Origin: Ideonella sp.
GTDB taxonomy: Bacteria; Pseudomonadota; Gammaproteobacteria; Burkholderiales; Burkholderiaceae_C
Assembly: GCF_016702655.1 (NCBI RefSeq)
Contig: NZ_JADJDO010000024.1
Coordinates: 21,415-85,414, forward strand
Direction: 5' to 3'
Length of the DNA: 64,000 nucleotides
Shown: piece by piece, positions 41,257 through 49,178 of the stretch
Position numbering within the stretch: position 1 is the first letter of the stretch
Layout of the letters: every line of letters begins with the position of its first letter
Translations under genes and position numbers: made by a program
Notes under the pieces: generated by a model
What the model saw: only the letters and a program-made list of their open reading frames with translations
Database searches by the model: none
What the model was told of the DNA's origin: nothing

Positions 41257-42554
41257 GCCGCGGCCCTCTCGGCCAGCGACCACTGCGACTTGAGCGCGCC
41301 GGCGACCGCGAGCCCCGAGCTCAGGCCGTCTTCGTGGAACCCGTAGCGCGTCCAGGCGCCGCAGAACCAGGTACGCGCGCGGCCCTGGATGCGCGGCAGC
41401 AGGCGCTGGGCGTCGATCGCGCGCTGGTCGAACACCGGGTGCGCGTAGTCGTAGGCGCCGAGCACGGTCTCGGCACGCGGCGCCACGAGCGGATTCAGCG
41501 ACACGATCACCGGCGTCTCGAAGGGCAGCGGCTGCAACTTGTTGATCAGGTAGTGCAGGCACACGCCCGAGCGCTCGCGCTCGCTGCTCGCGGCGCGCTC
41601 GTAGTTCCACGCCGCCCAGGCGCGGCGCCGGCGCGGCAGCAGCGACGCGTCGGTATGGAGCACGGCTCGGTTGCGGTGATAGGCGATCGCGCCGAGTACG
41701 CTGCGCTCGCGCTCGGTCGGGTCGGCGAGCAGCGCGAGCGCCTGGTCGCTGTGGCAGGCGAGCACGACCTCGTCGAAGCGCTCGCTGCCGGCGTCGGTGG
41801 CGATCATCACGCCGCCGCCCGGCGGCAGCCGGCGCACGCTGCGCACCGGCGTGGCCAGGCGCGCGTCGCCGAGCGCGCCGACGATGCGCTCGACATACTG
41901 GCGCGCACCGCCCCTGACCGTGAACCAGCGCGGCCGATTGGCAATCTGGATCAACCCGTGGTTGTGGCAGAAGCGGATCAGGGTCGAGATCGGAAAGCGC
42001 AGCATCTGCTCGGTCGGGCACGACCAGATGCAGGCAATCATCGGCAGGAAGTAGCCTTCGCGGAAGTCGTTCGAGAAGCGGTGCTGGTCGAGGAAGTCGC
42101 CGATAGTCTGCACCAGCTCGCCCTCGGCGTTGCGCTCGGCAAGTGCGGTGCACAGCCGGTTGAAGCGCGCCAGATCGCGCAGCATGCGCCAGAAGCCCGG
42201 CCGCAGCAGGTTGCTGCGTTGGGCGAACAGGCTGTCCAGGTCGGTGCCGCTCCATTCGAGCTCGGCGCGCCCGGGGCCCGCCGGCGCCTTGACCGAGAAC
42301 GACATGTCGGAGGCCACCGTCTCGATGCCGAGCTCGCCGAAGAGGCGGATCAGGTTCGGGTAGGTGCGCTCGTTGAAGACCAGAAAGCCCGTGTCGACGC
42401 CGTGCGTCACGCCTTCGAGCGTCACATCGACGGTATGCGTGTGGCCGCCGAAGTACTGGCCGGCCTCGAACAGCGTGACGCGCGCGTGCGGCTCGAGCTC
42501 GCGTGCTGCGGCGAGGCCGGAGATGCCGGAGCCGACCACGGCGATACGTCGCAT
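41253..42554 (-). CDS. FAD-dependent amine oxidase family protein (lipid-modifying)
   Basis: The 433-residue flavoprotein opens with the dinucleotide-binding motif IAVVGSGISGLAAARELEPH and ends with the second flavin segment WFCGAWTRYGFHEDGLSSGL. It contains HTVDVTLEGVTHGVDTGFLVF, typical of the protein adjacent to DUF1365 genes. In Rhodobacter-type clusters a related enzyme desaturates methylated fatty acids. It is the first enzyme gene of the operon, four bases after a 67-residue membrane peptide gene. Confidence 0.87.
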   Translation of the reverse strand: MRRIAVVGSGISGLAAARELEPHARVTLFEAGQYFGGHTHTVDVTLEGVTHGVDTGFLVFNERTYPNLIRLFGELGIETVASDMSFSVKAPAGPGRAELEWSGTDLDSLFAQRSNLLRPGFWRMLRDLARFNRLCTALAERNAEGELVQTIGDFLDQHRFSNDFREGYFLPMIACIWSCPTEQMLRFPISTLIRFCHNHGLIQIANRPRWFTVRGGARQYVERIVGALGDARLATPVRSVRRLPPGGGVMIATDAGSERFDEVVLACHSDQALALLADPTERERSVLGAIAYHRNRAVLHTDASLLPRRRRAWAAWNYERAASSERERSGVCLHYLINKLQPLPFETPVIVSLNPLVAPRAETVLGAYDYAHPVFDQRAIDAQRLLPRIQGRARTWFCGAWTRYGFHEDGLSSGLAVAGALKSQWSLAERAAA

Positions 42555-42558
42555 CGCG

Positions 42559-42762
42559 TCAGACTCCCATCACCGCGGTCACGATCGAGGCCGAAGCCTG
42601 TGCCTCGGCGCTGCCGGGCTGGATCATGGCCAGCGCCGACAGGAACGCAACCGCGACGGTCGCGACGATGCCGAGCGTGGTCGGCCGGGCGGCAGTGATC
42701 CACGGCGTGGCAGCGGCGTCGCGCTGCGGCAGGGTCGGGTCGGTGCAGGGATTGCGGCTCAT
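42559..42762 (-). CDS. Small single-pass membrane protein at the head of the lipid cluster
   Basis: The 67-residue product has a polar N-terminus (MSRNPCTDPTLPQRD) and one hydrophobic segment (LGIVATVAVAFLSALAMI, about 30-47), then an alanine-rich tail. Its stop lies four bases before the flavin oxidase ATG, so it appears to be the first gene of the operon. I do not recognise it. Its position suggests a regulator, anti-sigma-like peptide or small subunit, but nothing in the sequence proves this. Confidence 0.55.
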   Translation of the reverse strand: MSRNPCTDPTLPQRDAAATPWITAARPTTLGIVATVAVAFLSALAMIQPGSAEAQASASIVTAVMGV

Positions 42763-42778
42763 GGTGATCTCGCTGGGT

Positions 42779-42816
42779 AAATACCGTTTAGTTCATCTGG
42801 TGACTGATCGGTATTC
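42779..42816. promoter_or_regulatory. Inverted repeat in the divergent lipid-cluster / ferritin-like region
   Basis: AATACCG (42780-42786) and CGGTATT (42809-42815) are perfect inverted arms 22 bases apart, about 20-55 bases upstream of the minus-strand operon and 130 upstream of the plus-strand gene. The region is clearly richer in A/T than its surroundings. It is a plausible operator for a regulator controlling both units. No regulator gene is adjacent. Confidence 0.4.
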
Positions 42817-42947
42817 TATGCATCCATCTCGGTCTTGCCATGACCCTACGGTTTGTGCGGACTTGCGGCATGCCCCTGTCCGCTGCGGCGCACGCAGCCC
42901 GCCCCGGTCACAGCGATTAACATCGGGGGCCACTTCAAGGGCCAGTC

Positions 42948-43808
42948 ATGCTCTACCCGGAACTCTTCAAGCAACTCGAAGCCGTGCGCTGGAACATGGA
43001 GCGCGACATCCCATGGTCGTCGTTCGACGCCAGCAAGCTCAGCGACGAGCAGGCGCAGACGATCAAGATGAACGCCATCACCGAATGGGCGGCGCTGCCG
43101 GCGACCGAGATGTTCCTGCGCGACAACCGCGGCGACAGCGACTTCTCGTCCTTCATGAGCATCTGGTTCTTCGAGGAGCAGAAGCACTCGCTGGTGCTGA
43201 TGGAGTACCTGCGGCGCTTCCGCCCCGATCTCGTGCCGACGGAGGCCGAGCTGCACGCCGTGCGCTTCGAGTTCGACCCCGCGCCCGCGCTCGAGACGCT
43301 GATGCTGCATTTCTGCGGCGAGATCCGCCTCAACCACTGGTACCGGCGCGCCGCCGAATGGCACACCGAACCCGTGATCCAGGCCATCTACGAGACCCTG
43401 GCGCGCGACGAGGCGCGCCACGGCGGCGCCTACCTGCGCTACATGAAGCGCGCGCTCGCGAAGTTCGGCGACGACGCGCGCGCGGCCTTTGCCAAGGTCG
43501 GCGTGCTGATGGCGAGCGCGCGGCGCACCGCGCAGGCGCTGCACCCGACCAACCTGCACGTCAACGCCGCGCTCTATCCGCGCGACACGGTGCAGAGCCG
43601 CCTGCCCGACCCGAGCTGGCTCGAACGCTGGCTCGACAAGCAGATCCAGTTCGACGCGGCCTGGGAAGGCAAGGTCGTCGAGCGCATCTTGCACAACATG
43701 AGCCTGCTGATGGAGCGCAGCTTCGCCAGCGTGCAGGAGTTGAACCGCTTCCGCAAGGAAGTCACGCAGGCGCTCGCAGCGGCCGACCGGCAGCCGCTTC
43801 CGGCTTGA
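42948..43808 (+). CDS. Ferritin-like diiron protein, oxygenase/desaturase candidate
   Basis: The 286-residue helical protein has spaced carboxylate/histidine ligands typical of diiron four-helix bundles: E54 (LPATEMF), E77-x2-H80 (FFEEQKHS), E125 (HFCGEIRLNHW) and E155-x2-H158 (ARDEARHGG). This E, ExxH, E, ExxH pattern matches acyl-ACP desaturase and ribonucleotide-reductase-like families. No signal peptide is seen. It is divergent from the lipid cluster, with a shared promoter region, so an oxygen-dependent step on the same fatty acids is a reasonable inference. Exact family is not certain. Confidence 0.75.
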   Translation: MLYPELFKQLEAVRWNMERDIPWSSFDASKLSDEQAQTIKMNAITEWAALPATEMFLRDNRGDSDFSSFMSIWFFEEQKHSLVLMEYLRRFRPDLVPTEAELHAVRFEFDPAPALETLMLHFCGEIRLNHWYRRAAEWHTEPVIQAIYETLARDEARHGGAYLRYMKRALAKFGDDARAAFAKVGVLMASARRTAQALHPTNLHVNAALYPRDTVQSRLPDPSWLERWLDKQIQFDAAWEGKVVERILHNMSLLMERSFASVQELNRFRKEVTQALAAADRQPLPA

Positions 43809-43818
43809 GCCGAGAGAG

Positions 43819-44478
43819 TCAGCTCCTCGCCGCTGCGGCCCGCTCCTGCCAGGCCTTGCGGTCGGCATCGACCTTCTGCGCGCTCGCGCGCGGCGCGATC
43901 AGCTTGGCGTAGGCCTTCCAGTCGACACCCGCCGCGACGAGCAGGTCCTCGCCGAGCACGAGCCGGCTCGCCAGCCCGACCAGCGGCAGGCTGACATAGG
44001 CCGAGCAGTCCGCCTGCGTGAAGCTCGTACCGGCGACATAGGGCGCGAACTTCGCGAGCCGCTTGAAGCCGGCGATGTTCTGCTCGAGCTGCTTGCGGAT
44101 GCGATCCTTGTTCGCGTCGCTCAAGGCCGCACCGCCGAAGAAGGCCTGGCCGTAGAGCTGGCGCGCGACGAGCTCGAGGTGCAAGTCGATGAAGGTCACG
44201 AGCTCGCGTACCTTGGCGCGGCCCCAGGCGTCGGGCGGCAGCAGCGGCGGCTCGGGCCAGGTAGCCTCGATGTAGCCCATGATGGCCTCGCTCTCGCACA
44301 GCGCGCCGTGCTCGGTGCGGATGAACGGCACCTTGCCGAGCGGCGAGCAACTCAGCACCGCCTCGTCCTTCTTGCCTGTGCCGACTTCCTGTTCGACGAA
44401 GTCGCCACCCTTCTCGAGCAGCGCCAGCTTGACCTTGTTGTAGTAGTTCGAGAGCGGGATACCGCACAGCGTGAGCAT
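43819..44478 (-). CDS. Glutathione S-transferase family protein
   Basis: The 219-residue protein has a thioredoxin-like N-terminal domain (LTLCGIPLSNYYNKVKLALLEKG, then LGKVPFIRTEHGALCESEAIMGYIE with the cis-proline and SNAIL-type E-S pair) and an all-helical C-terminal domain from about residue 90. The substrate is not evident. It converges with the ferritin-like gene, eleven bases apart, and is divergent from the heptose adenylyltransferase-like gene. Confidence 0.85.
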   Translation of the reverse strand: MLTLCGIPLSNYYNKVKLALLEKGGDFVEQEVGTGKKDEAVLSCSPLGKVPFIRTEHGALCESEAIMGYIEATWPEPPLLPPDAWGRAKVRELVTFIDLHLELVARQLYGQAFFGGAALSDANKDRIRKQLEQNIAGFKRLAKFAPYVAGTSFTQADCSAYVSLPLVGLASRLVLGEDLLVAAGVDWKAYAKLIAPRASAQKVDADRKAWQERAAAARS

Positions 44479-44562
44479 GGTGAGAAGTCCTCGAGTCGCA
44501 ACGGACCCCCAGTCTATGCGCTGGCACGCAGGCCGATTGCCGCGCAGGCGACAATCCCGGCC

Positions 44563-45057
44563 ATGGCGGCGCCCTCGTTTCTCGACAAGCTGTGCCCGCG
44601 CGCCGAGCTCGCACGGCGCATCGCCACGCTGGCGCGGCCGATCGTCTTCACCAACGGCGTGTTCGACATCCTGCACCGCGGCCACGTGAGCTACCTGGCC
44701 GAGGCGCGCGCGCTCGGCGCGAGCCTGGTCGTCGGCCTGAACAGCGACGCCTCGGCGCGCGGCCTGGGCAAGGGGCCGGGCCGGCCGCTCAACGCCGAGG
44801 CCGACCGCGCCTGCGTCCTCGCCGCGCTCGAGAGCGTGAGCCTCGTGACGCTGTTCGACGAGCCGACGCCGCTCGCGCTGCTCGAGCTCGTGCGGCCCGA
44901 CTGCTACGTCAAGGGCGGTGACTACGACATCGAGTCGCTCGCCGAGACGGCGCTCGTGCGCGGCTGGGGCGGCACGGCACGCGCGATCGCCTTCGTCGAC
45001 GGGCATTCGACGACAGCGCTCGTCGAGCGCATCCGCGGCGCGGCATCGTCGGCGTGA
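44563..45057 (+). CDS. D-glycero-beta-D-manno-heptose 1-phosphate adenylyltransferase-like (RfaE2)
   Basis: The 164-residue nucleotidyltransferase has IVFTNGVFDILHRGHVSYL with the HxGH catalytic motif (HRGH), then VVGLNSDASARGLGKGPGRP and VKGGDYDIESL. These are standard for the separate adenylyltransferase half of HldE, which makes ADP-heptose for the LPS core. It overlaps the next sugar nucleotidyltransferase gene (GTGA). The kinase half is not in the window. Confidence 0.88.
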   Translation: MAAPSFLDKLCPRAELARRIATLARPIVFTNGVFDILHRGHVSYLAEARALGASLVVGLNSDASARGLGKGPGRPLNAEADRACVLAALESVSLVTLFDEPTPLALLELVRPDCYVKGGDYDIESLAETALVRGWGGTARAIAFVDGHSTTALVERIRGAASSA

Positions 45058-45767
45058 CGCGCGCGACGAAACCACCGAAGGCGCTCGTCCTCGCCGCCGG
45101 CCGCGGCGAGCGCATGCGGCCGCTGAGCGACCTCACCCCCAAGCCGCTGCTCGCCGTGCGCGGCAGGCCGCTCATCGAATGGCACCTGATCGCGCTCGCC
45201 GCCGCGGGCGTGCGCGAGGTCGTCGTCAACACCGCCTGGCTCGAGGAGCAGCTCGTCGCCGCGCTCGGCGACGGCGCGCGCTTCGGCCTCGTGCTGCATT
45301 ACTCGATGGAAGGCCGCGACCACGGCGGCGCGCTCGAGACGGCGGGCGGCATCGTCAAGGCGCTGCCGCTGCTCGCCGACGCGCCGGACGACGTGTTCTG
45401 GCTCGTCTCGGCCGACATCCATGCCCCCGGCTTCGCCTTCGATGCCTCGCACGCGGCGCGCTTCGCCGCCGGCATCGACCTCGCGCACCTGTGGCTGGTG
45501 CCCAATCCGCCTTTCCACCCGGCGGGCGACTTCGCGCTCGACGCGCAGGGCCGCGTGCGCCGCGAGCCGGCCGCCGATCGACGCTGGACCTACGCCAACA
45601 TCGCGCTGTGCCGCGCCGCGCTCGTCGACGGCATCCCGCCCGGAACCCACGCCGCGCTCGGGCCGCTGCTGTTCGATGCCGCGCATGCCGACCGCCTGTC
45701 GGGCGAGGCGCTCGAAGGCGAGTGGCACAACATCGGCACGCCGGAGCAGCTCGCCGCGCTCGCCTGA
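45054..45767 (+). CDS. murU: Sugar-1-phosphate nucleotidyltransferase, MurU-like
   Basis: The 237-residue protein has LVLAAGRGERMRPLSDLTPKPLL (split here as the nucleotide-binding signature), VNTAWLEEQL, YSMEGRDHGGALETAGGI and EWHNIGTPEQL. These match N-acetylmuramate 1-phosphate uridylyltransferase, the partner of AmgK in peptidoglycan recycling. A GTG start overlaps the previous stop. In many relatives it lies next to amgK and lptD; here it is about 36 kb away. ADP-heptose-linked or other sugar nucleotide use is an alternative. Confidence 0.75.
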   Translation: MTRATKPPKALVLAAGRGERMRPLSDLTPKPLLAVRGRPLIEWHLIALAAAGVREVVVNTAWLEEQLVAALGDGARFGLVLHYSMEGRDHGGALETAGGIVKALPLLADAPDDVFWLVSADIHAPGFAFDASHAARFAAGIDLAHLWLVPNPPFHPAGDFALDAQGRVRREPAADRRWTYANIALCRAALVDGIPPGTHAALGPLLFDAAHADRLSGEALEGEWHNIGTPEQLAALA

Positions 45768-45777
45768 CGGTCGAGGC

Positions 45778-46767
45778 TCAGGCTGCGAGCGCGAGCGTTG
45801 CCGCGTCGATGCGCTCGAGCACCTCGGGCGTGAGCTTGGGCGTGAGTGCGAGCGCGCCGAGGTTGTCCTGCAACTGGCCGAGCTTCGAGGCGCCGAGGAT
45901 CACCGTGCTCACGCGCGGGTTGCGGTTGACCCACGCGATGGCAAGCTGCGCGACGTTGCCGCCGAGGTCGCGCGCGATCGGCTCGAGCGCAGCGACGGCG
46001 TCGTTCTTCGCCTTGTCGGTCAGGCCCTTGACGAGGAAGGCCATGTTCTCGAGCGCGCCGCGGCTGCCTTCAGGCACGCCGCTGCGGTACTTGCCGGTCA
46101 GCAGCCCGCTCGCTAGCGGGCTCCACGTCGTCAGGCCGAGGCCGATGTCGTCGTACAGCCGCGCGTACTCCTCCTCGACGCGCTTGCGGTGGAACAGGTG
46201 GTACTGCGGCTGCTCCATCACCGGCTTGTGCAGGTGGTGGCGCTCGGCGATCTCCCAGGCGGCGCGGATGTCGGCGGCCGACCATTCGGACGTGCCCCAG
46301 TAGAGCGCCTTGCCGCGGCTGATCATGTCGCTCATCGCCCACACCGTCTCCTCGATCGGCGTTTGCGGATCGGGCCGGTGGCAGTAGACGAGGTCGATGA
46401 AATCGAGCCCCATGCGTGCGAGCGAACCGTCGATCGCCTGCATCAGGTACTTGCGGTTGAGCGTGTCCTTGCGGTTGGTCGCGTGGCCCTCGCGGTCAAG
46501 GCCCCAGAAGAATTTCGTCGAGACGACGTAGTTCAGGCGCGGCCACTTCAGCGCCTTGAACGCCTCGCCCATCACGACCTCGCTCTTGCCCTGAGCGTAG
46601 ACCTCGGCGTTGTCGAAGAAGTTGATGCCGGCGTCCATCGCCGCGGCGAGCATCTCGGTCGCCGACTTCACGTCGACCTGGTTGTGATACGTGACCCACG
46701 AACCGAGCGAAAGCTCGCTGACCTTGAGGCCGCTGCGGCCGAGACGACGATATTGCATGAAGGGCAC
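45778..46767 (-). CDS. Aldo/keto reductase, potassium-channel-beta-like group
   Basis: The 329-residue TIM-barrel protein has the catalytic tetrad: D in INFFDNAEVYAQG, Y in the same segment, K in YVVSTKFFWG and H in DLVYCHRPDP. The C-terminal cofactor segment is VSTVILGASKLGQLQDNL. The N-terminus MQYRRLGRSGLKVSELSLG is typical of the Kv-beta/YghZ branch that uses NADPH. Start may be at 46767 or the methionine at 46758. No operon partner is evident; it is divergent from pepP. Confidence 0.87.
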   Translation of the reverse strand: MPFMQYRRLGRSGLKVSELSLGSWVTYHNQVDVKSATEMLAAAMDAGINFFDNAEVYAQGKSEVVMGEAFKALKWPRLNYVVSTKFFWGLDREGHATNRKDTLNRKYLMQAIDGSLARMGLDFIDLVYCHRPDPQTPIEETVWAMSDMISRGKALYWGTSEWSAADIRAAWEIAERHHLHKPVMEQPQYHLFHRKRVEEEYARLYDDIGLGLTTWSPLASGLLTGKYRSGVPEGSRGALENMAFLVKGLTDKAKNDAVAALEPIARDLGGNVAQLAIAWVNRNPRVSTVILGASKLGQLQDNLGALALTPKLTPEVLERIDAATLALAA

Positions 46768-46832
46768 CTGCTCCGATCGGACAAGGGCACGAGCCTATCC
46801 CAATGCACCATCGGCTGCGCTACATTGACTCG

Positions 46833-48224
46833 ATGAACCCAGAGCCTTTCGGCCAACGCCGCGCGCGCCTCGCGCAGGCGCTGCGCGACGCGGGCGGCGG
46901 CGTCGCCATCCTGCCCACCGCGCCTGAGCGCCAGCGCAACAGCGACAACGACCATCCCTATCGCTTCGACAGCCACTTCCACTACCTGACCGGTTTCGCC
47001 GAGCCCGAGAGCTGGCTCGTCATCGACGGTGCCGGGCGCAGCCTGCTCTTCTGCCGCGACAAGGACGTCGAGCGCGAGATCTGGGACGGCATCCGCCTCG
47101 GGCCGGAAAACGCGCCGGCCGCGCTCGGCGTCGACGCGGCGTTCTCCGTCGCGGCGCTCGACGAGCAGCTGCCCACGCTGCTCGCCGATCAGCCCGCGGT
47201 GTGGCTGGCGATGGACGCCGACGCGTCGCTGCACACCCGCGTGCGCGCCTGGCTCGAACGCGTGCGCGGCCACGCACGCCTTGGCGTCGCCTGCCCGGGC
47301 AGCCTGCGCGACCTGACGCCGCTGCTGGGCGAGATGCGGCTCGTCAAGGACAGTCACGAGATCGCGACGCTGCGCCGTGCCTGCGCGATCTCGGCCGGTG
47401 CGCATGCGCGCGCGATGCGCTGGTGCGGTGCGCGCTTTCGTGCCGACCCGCAGGCGCGCGTGCGCGAGTACGAGATCGAGGCCGAGCTGCTGCACGAGTT
47501 CCGCCGCCACGGCGCGCAGAGCCCGGCCTACCCGAGCATCGTCGCCGCCGGCGCGAATGCCTGCATCCTGCACTACGCCGCTGCCGACGCCGAGCTGCGC
47601 GCAGGCGACCTGTGCCTGATCGACGCCGGCTGCGAGATCGACGGCTACGCGAGCGACATCACGCGCACCTTCCCCGCCGACGGGCGCTTCAGCGGCCCGC
47701 AACGAGCGCTCTACGAGATCGTCCTCGCCGCGCAGCAGGCGGCGATCGACGCCACCGCGCCCGGCATGCGCAAGCAGGATGCGCACTGGGCTGCGGTGCG
47801 CGTGCTCGCGCAAGGCCTGCTCGACACCGGCCTGCTGGCGCGCGACAAGCACGGCGACGTGGAGGCGGTGGTCGAGTGCGCCGCCTACCGCCAGTTCTAC
47901 ATGCACGGCACGGGCCACTGGCTGGGCCTCGATGTGCACGACGTCGGCGAATACCTGGCGCTCGAAGAGGCGCCGGTCGAACAGCCCGACGGCTTCGGCC
48001 AGCGCGTCGTGCGCAAACCCTCGCGCGTGCTCCAGCCTGGCATGGTGGTGACGATCGAGCCCGGCCTCTACGTGCGCCCGGCCGAGGGCGTGCCCGAGGA
48101 GTTCTGGCACATCGGCATCCGCATCGAGGACGATGCGCTCGTCACGCCCGACGGCTGCGAACTGCTCAGCCGTGGCGTGCCGGTCGATCCGGCGGAGATC
48201 GAGGCGCTGATGCGCGAGGGGTGA
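46833..48224 (+). CDS. pepP: Xaa-Pro aminopeptidase PepP
   Basis: The 463-residue protein has an N-terminal aminopeptidase P domain (RFDSHFHYLTGFAEPESWLV). The pita-bread catalytic domain carries the metal ligands: D in LIDAGCEIDGY and SDITRTFP, H in MHGTGHWLGLDVHD, E in VVTIEPGLYV and E in GIRIEDD. It removes N-terminal residues preceding proline. The ATG at 46833 is preferred to the one at 46803 because it starts the conserved MNPEPFGQRRARL. Confidence 0.93.
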   Translation: MNPEPFGQRRARLAQALRDAGGGVAILPTAPERQRNSDNDHPYRFDSHFHYLTGFAEPESWLVIDGAGRSLLFCRDKDVEREIWDGIRLGPENAPAALGVDAAFSVAALDEQLPTLLADQPAVWLAMDADASLHTRVRAWLERVRGHARLGVACPGSLRDLTPLLGEMRLVKDSHEIATLRRACAISAGAHARAMRWCGARFRADPQARVREYEIEAELLHEFRRHGAQSPAYPSIVAAGANACILHYAAADAELRAGDLCLIDAGCEIDGYASDITRTFPADGRFSGPQRALYEIVLAAQQAAIDATAPGMRKQDAHWAAVRVLAQGLLDTGLLARDKHGDVEAVVECAAYRQFYMHGTGHWLGLDVHDVGEYLALEEAPVEQPDGFGQRVVRKPSRVLQPGMVVTIEPGLYVRPAEGVPEEFWHIGIRIEDDALVTPDGCELLSRGVPVDPAEIEALMREG

Positions 48225-48245
48225 GTGCCGATGCGCGGCGTTCGC

Positions 48246-48638
48246 TCACGGAGCGATCACCGCCAGCCGCGGAAAGTAGCCGGCGTAGCCCGCGCGGTCG
48301 CGCGTCAACACGCTCAGGTTGGCCACCGCCGCATGGGCGCCGATGTAGAAGTCGGGCATCGGCCGGACGCGCGCGCCGCCGCGTTGCCGGTACAGCGCAA
48401 AGGCGCGCGCTGCGAGTGCCGCGCAGGCCCAGGGCAGGGGGCTGCGCAGTGTGTCGTACACGTCGAACATGGCGTCCAGCGCCCGCACATCGGGTTGCGG
48501 CACCAGCAGTTCGGTGTAGATGACGATATTGACGTGCAGCGGTGCCCTCTCGCTGCTGGCCTGCAACTGCTCGACGGCCCAATCGTGCCAACGGCTGCGC
48601 TCGTCGATGCAATCGACCCAGACATTGGTATCGACCAT
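48246..48638 (-). CDS. PIN-domain RNase toxin, VapC-like
   Basis: The 130-residue protein begins MVDTNVWVDCID and has the four acidic PIN residues at D3, E43 (IYTELLV), D96 (MPDFYIGAHA) and D114 (LTRDRAGY). Such toxins cleave tRNA or rRNA when released from the antitoxin. An AbrB-type gene lies 49 bases upstream on the same strand, giving a vapBC module. A GTG just before the ATG could also start translation. Confidence 0.85.
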   Translation of the reverse strand: MVDTNVWVDCIDERSRWHDWAVEQLQASSERAPLHVNIVIYTELLVPQPDVRALDAMFDVYDTLRSPLPWACAALAARAFALYRQRGGARVRPMPDFYIGAHAAVANLSVLTRDRAGYAGYFPRLAVIAP

Positions 48639-48687
48639 CACGCCGGCGCTGCCGTCATACGCGGCCAGGCCGGAAGCCGCCGCCGCG

Positions 48688-48990
48688 CTACCGGCGGCCA
48701 CGCCCGGCGGCCTTTGCCGGACGGGGCAGCTTGACCGCCACGTCGCTGCGCAGGAAGGCCATGATCTCGTCTGCACCGAGCTGCCGGAACTCGGGCGCGA
48801 GGCTGCCGCGCACCCGGGCCGCTGCCTTGCGCAGCGCCGCACGCCGGTCGTCGCGAACGCTCGTGGCCACCGGTGTGATGACGATCCTGCTGCCATCGAG
48901 GCTGAACGCCACCTCGCTGCCGGGCGCCACGCCGGCCGCGGTGCGGATGTGCTTCGGGATGGTGACCTGGCCCTTTTCGGTGACCTGCAT
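48688..48990 (-). CDS. AbrB/SpoVT-type antitoxin, VapB-like
   Basis: The 100-residue protein opens with a swapped-hairpin AbrB domain, VTEKGQVTIPKHIRTAAGVAPGSEVAF, and has a helical C-terminal half (AALRKAAARVRGSLAPEFRQ) that would wrap the PIN toxin. It should bind its own promoter, alone or with VapC. It precedes the toxin gene, the usual order. Confidence 0.85.
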   Translation of the reverse strand: MQVTEKGQVTIPKHIRTAAGVAPGSEVAFSLDGSRIVITPVATSVRDDRRAALRKAAARVRGSLAPEFRQLGADEIMAFLRSDVAVKLPRPAKAAGRGRR

Positions 48991-49178
48991 GGTGCGAGCC
49001 CTTCAGCAAAGTAAGAATTGGAAGTAGGAATTCTGCCTGTGCCGCGTCGGCTGCGCAACCCGGTGGTTGGTCGTCGAACCGTTCGCCCGGCCCAGGAGGG
49101 CCAGGGTGCCGAAGGCATGGCGCGGGGCGATTCAGCGTCGCTGCGTCGGATCGGCTGGTCGCGCCTGTTCCATCCCGA
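48991..49178. other. Intergenic region upstream of vapBC and downstream of the beta-propeller gene
   Basis: This 188-base stretch contains the probable vapBC promoter (the A/T-rich segment AAAGTAAGAATTGGAAGTAGG near 49008-49028 gives GAATTC, a small palindrome) and no convincing gene. Repeated GGAAGTA/TAAGAATTGG units could be part of the antitoxin operator. Quoted strings are split for brevity. Nothing else is seen. Confidence 0.3.
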
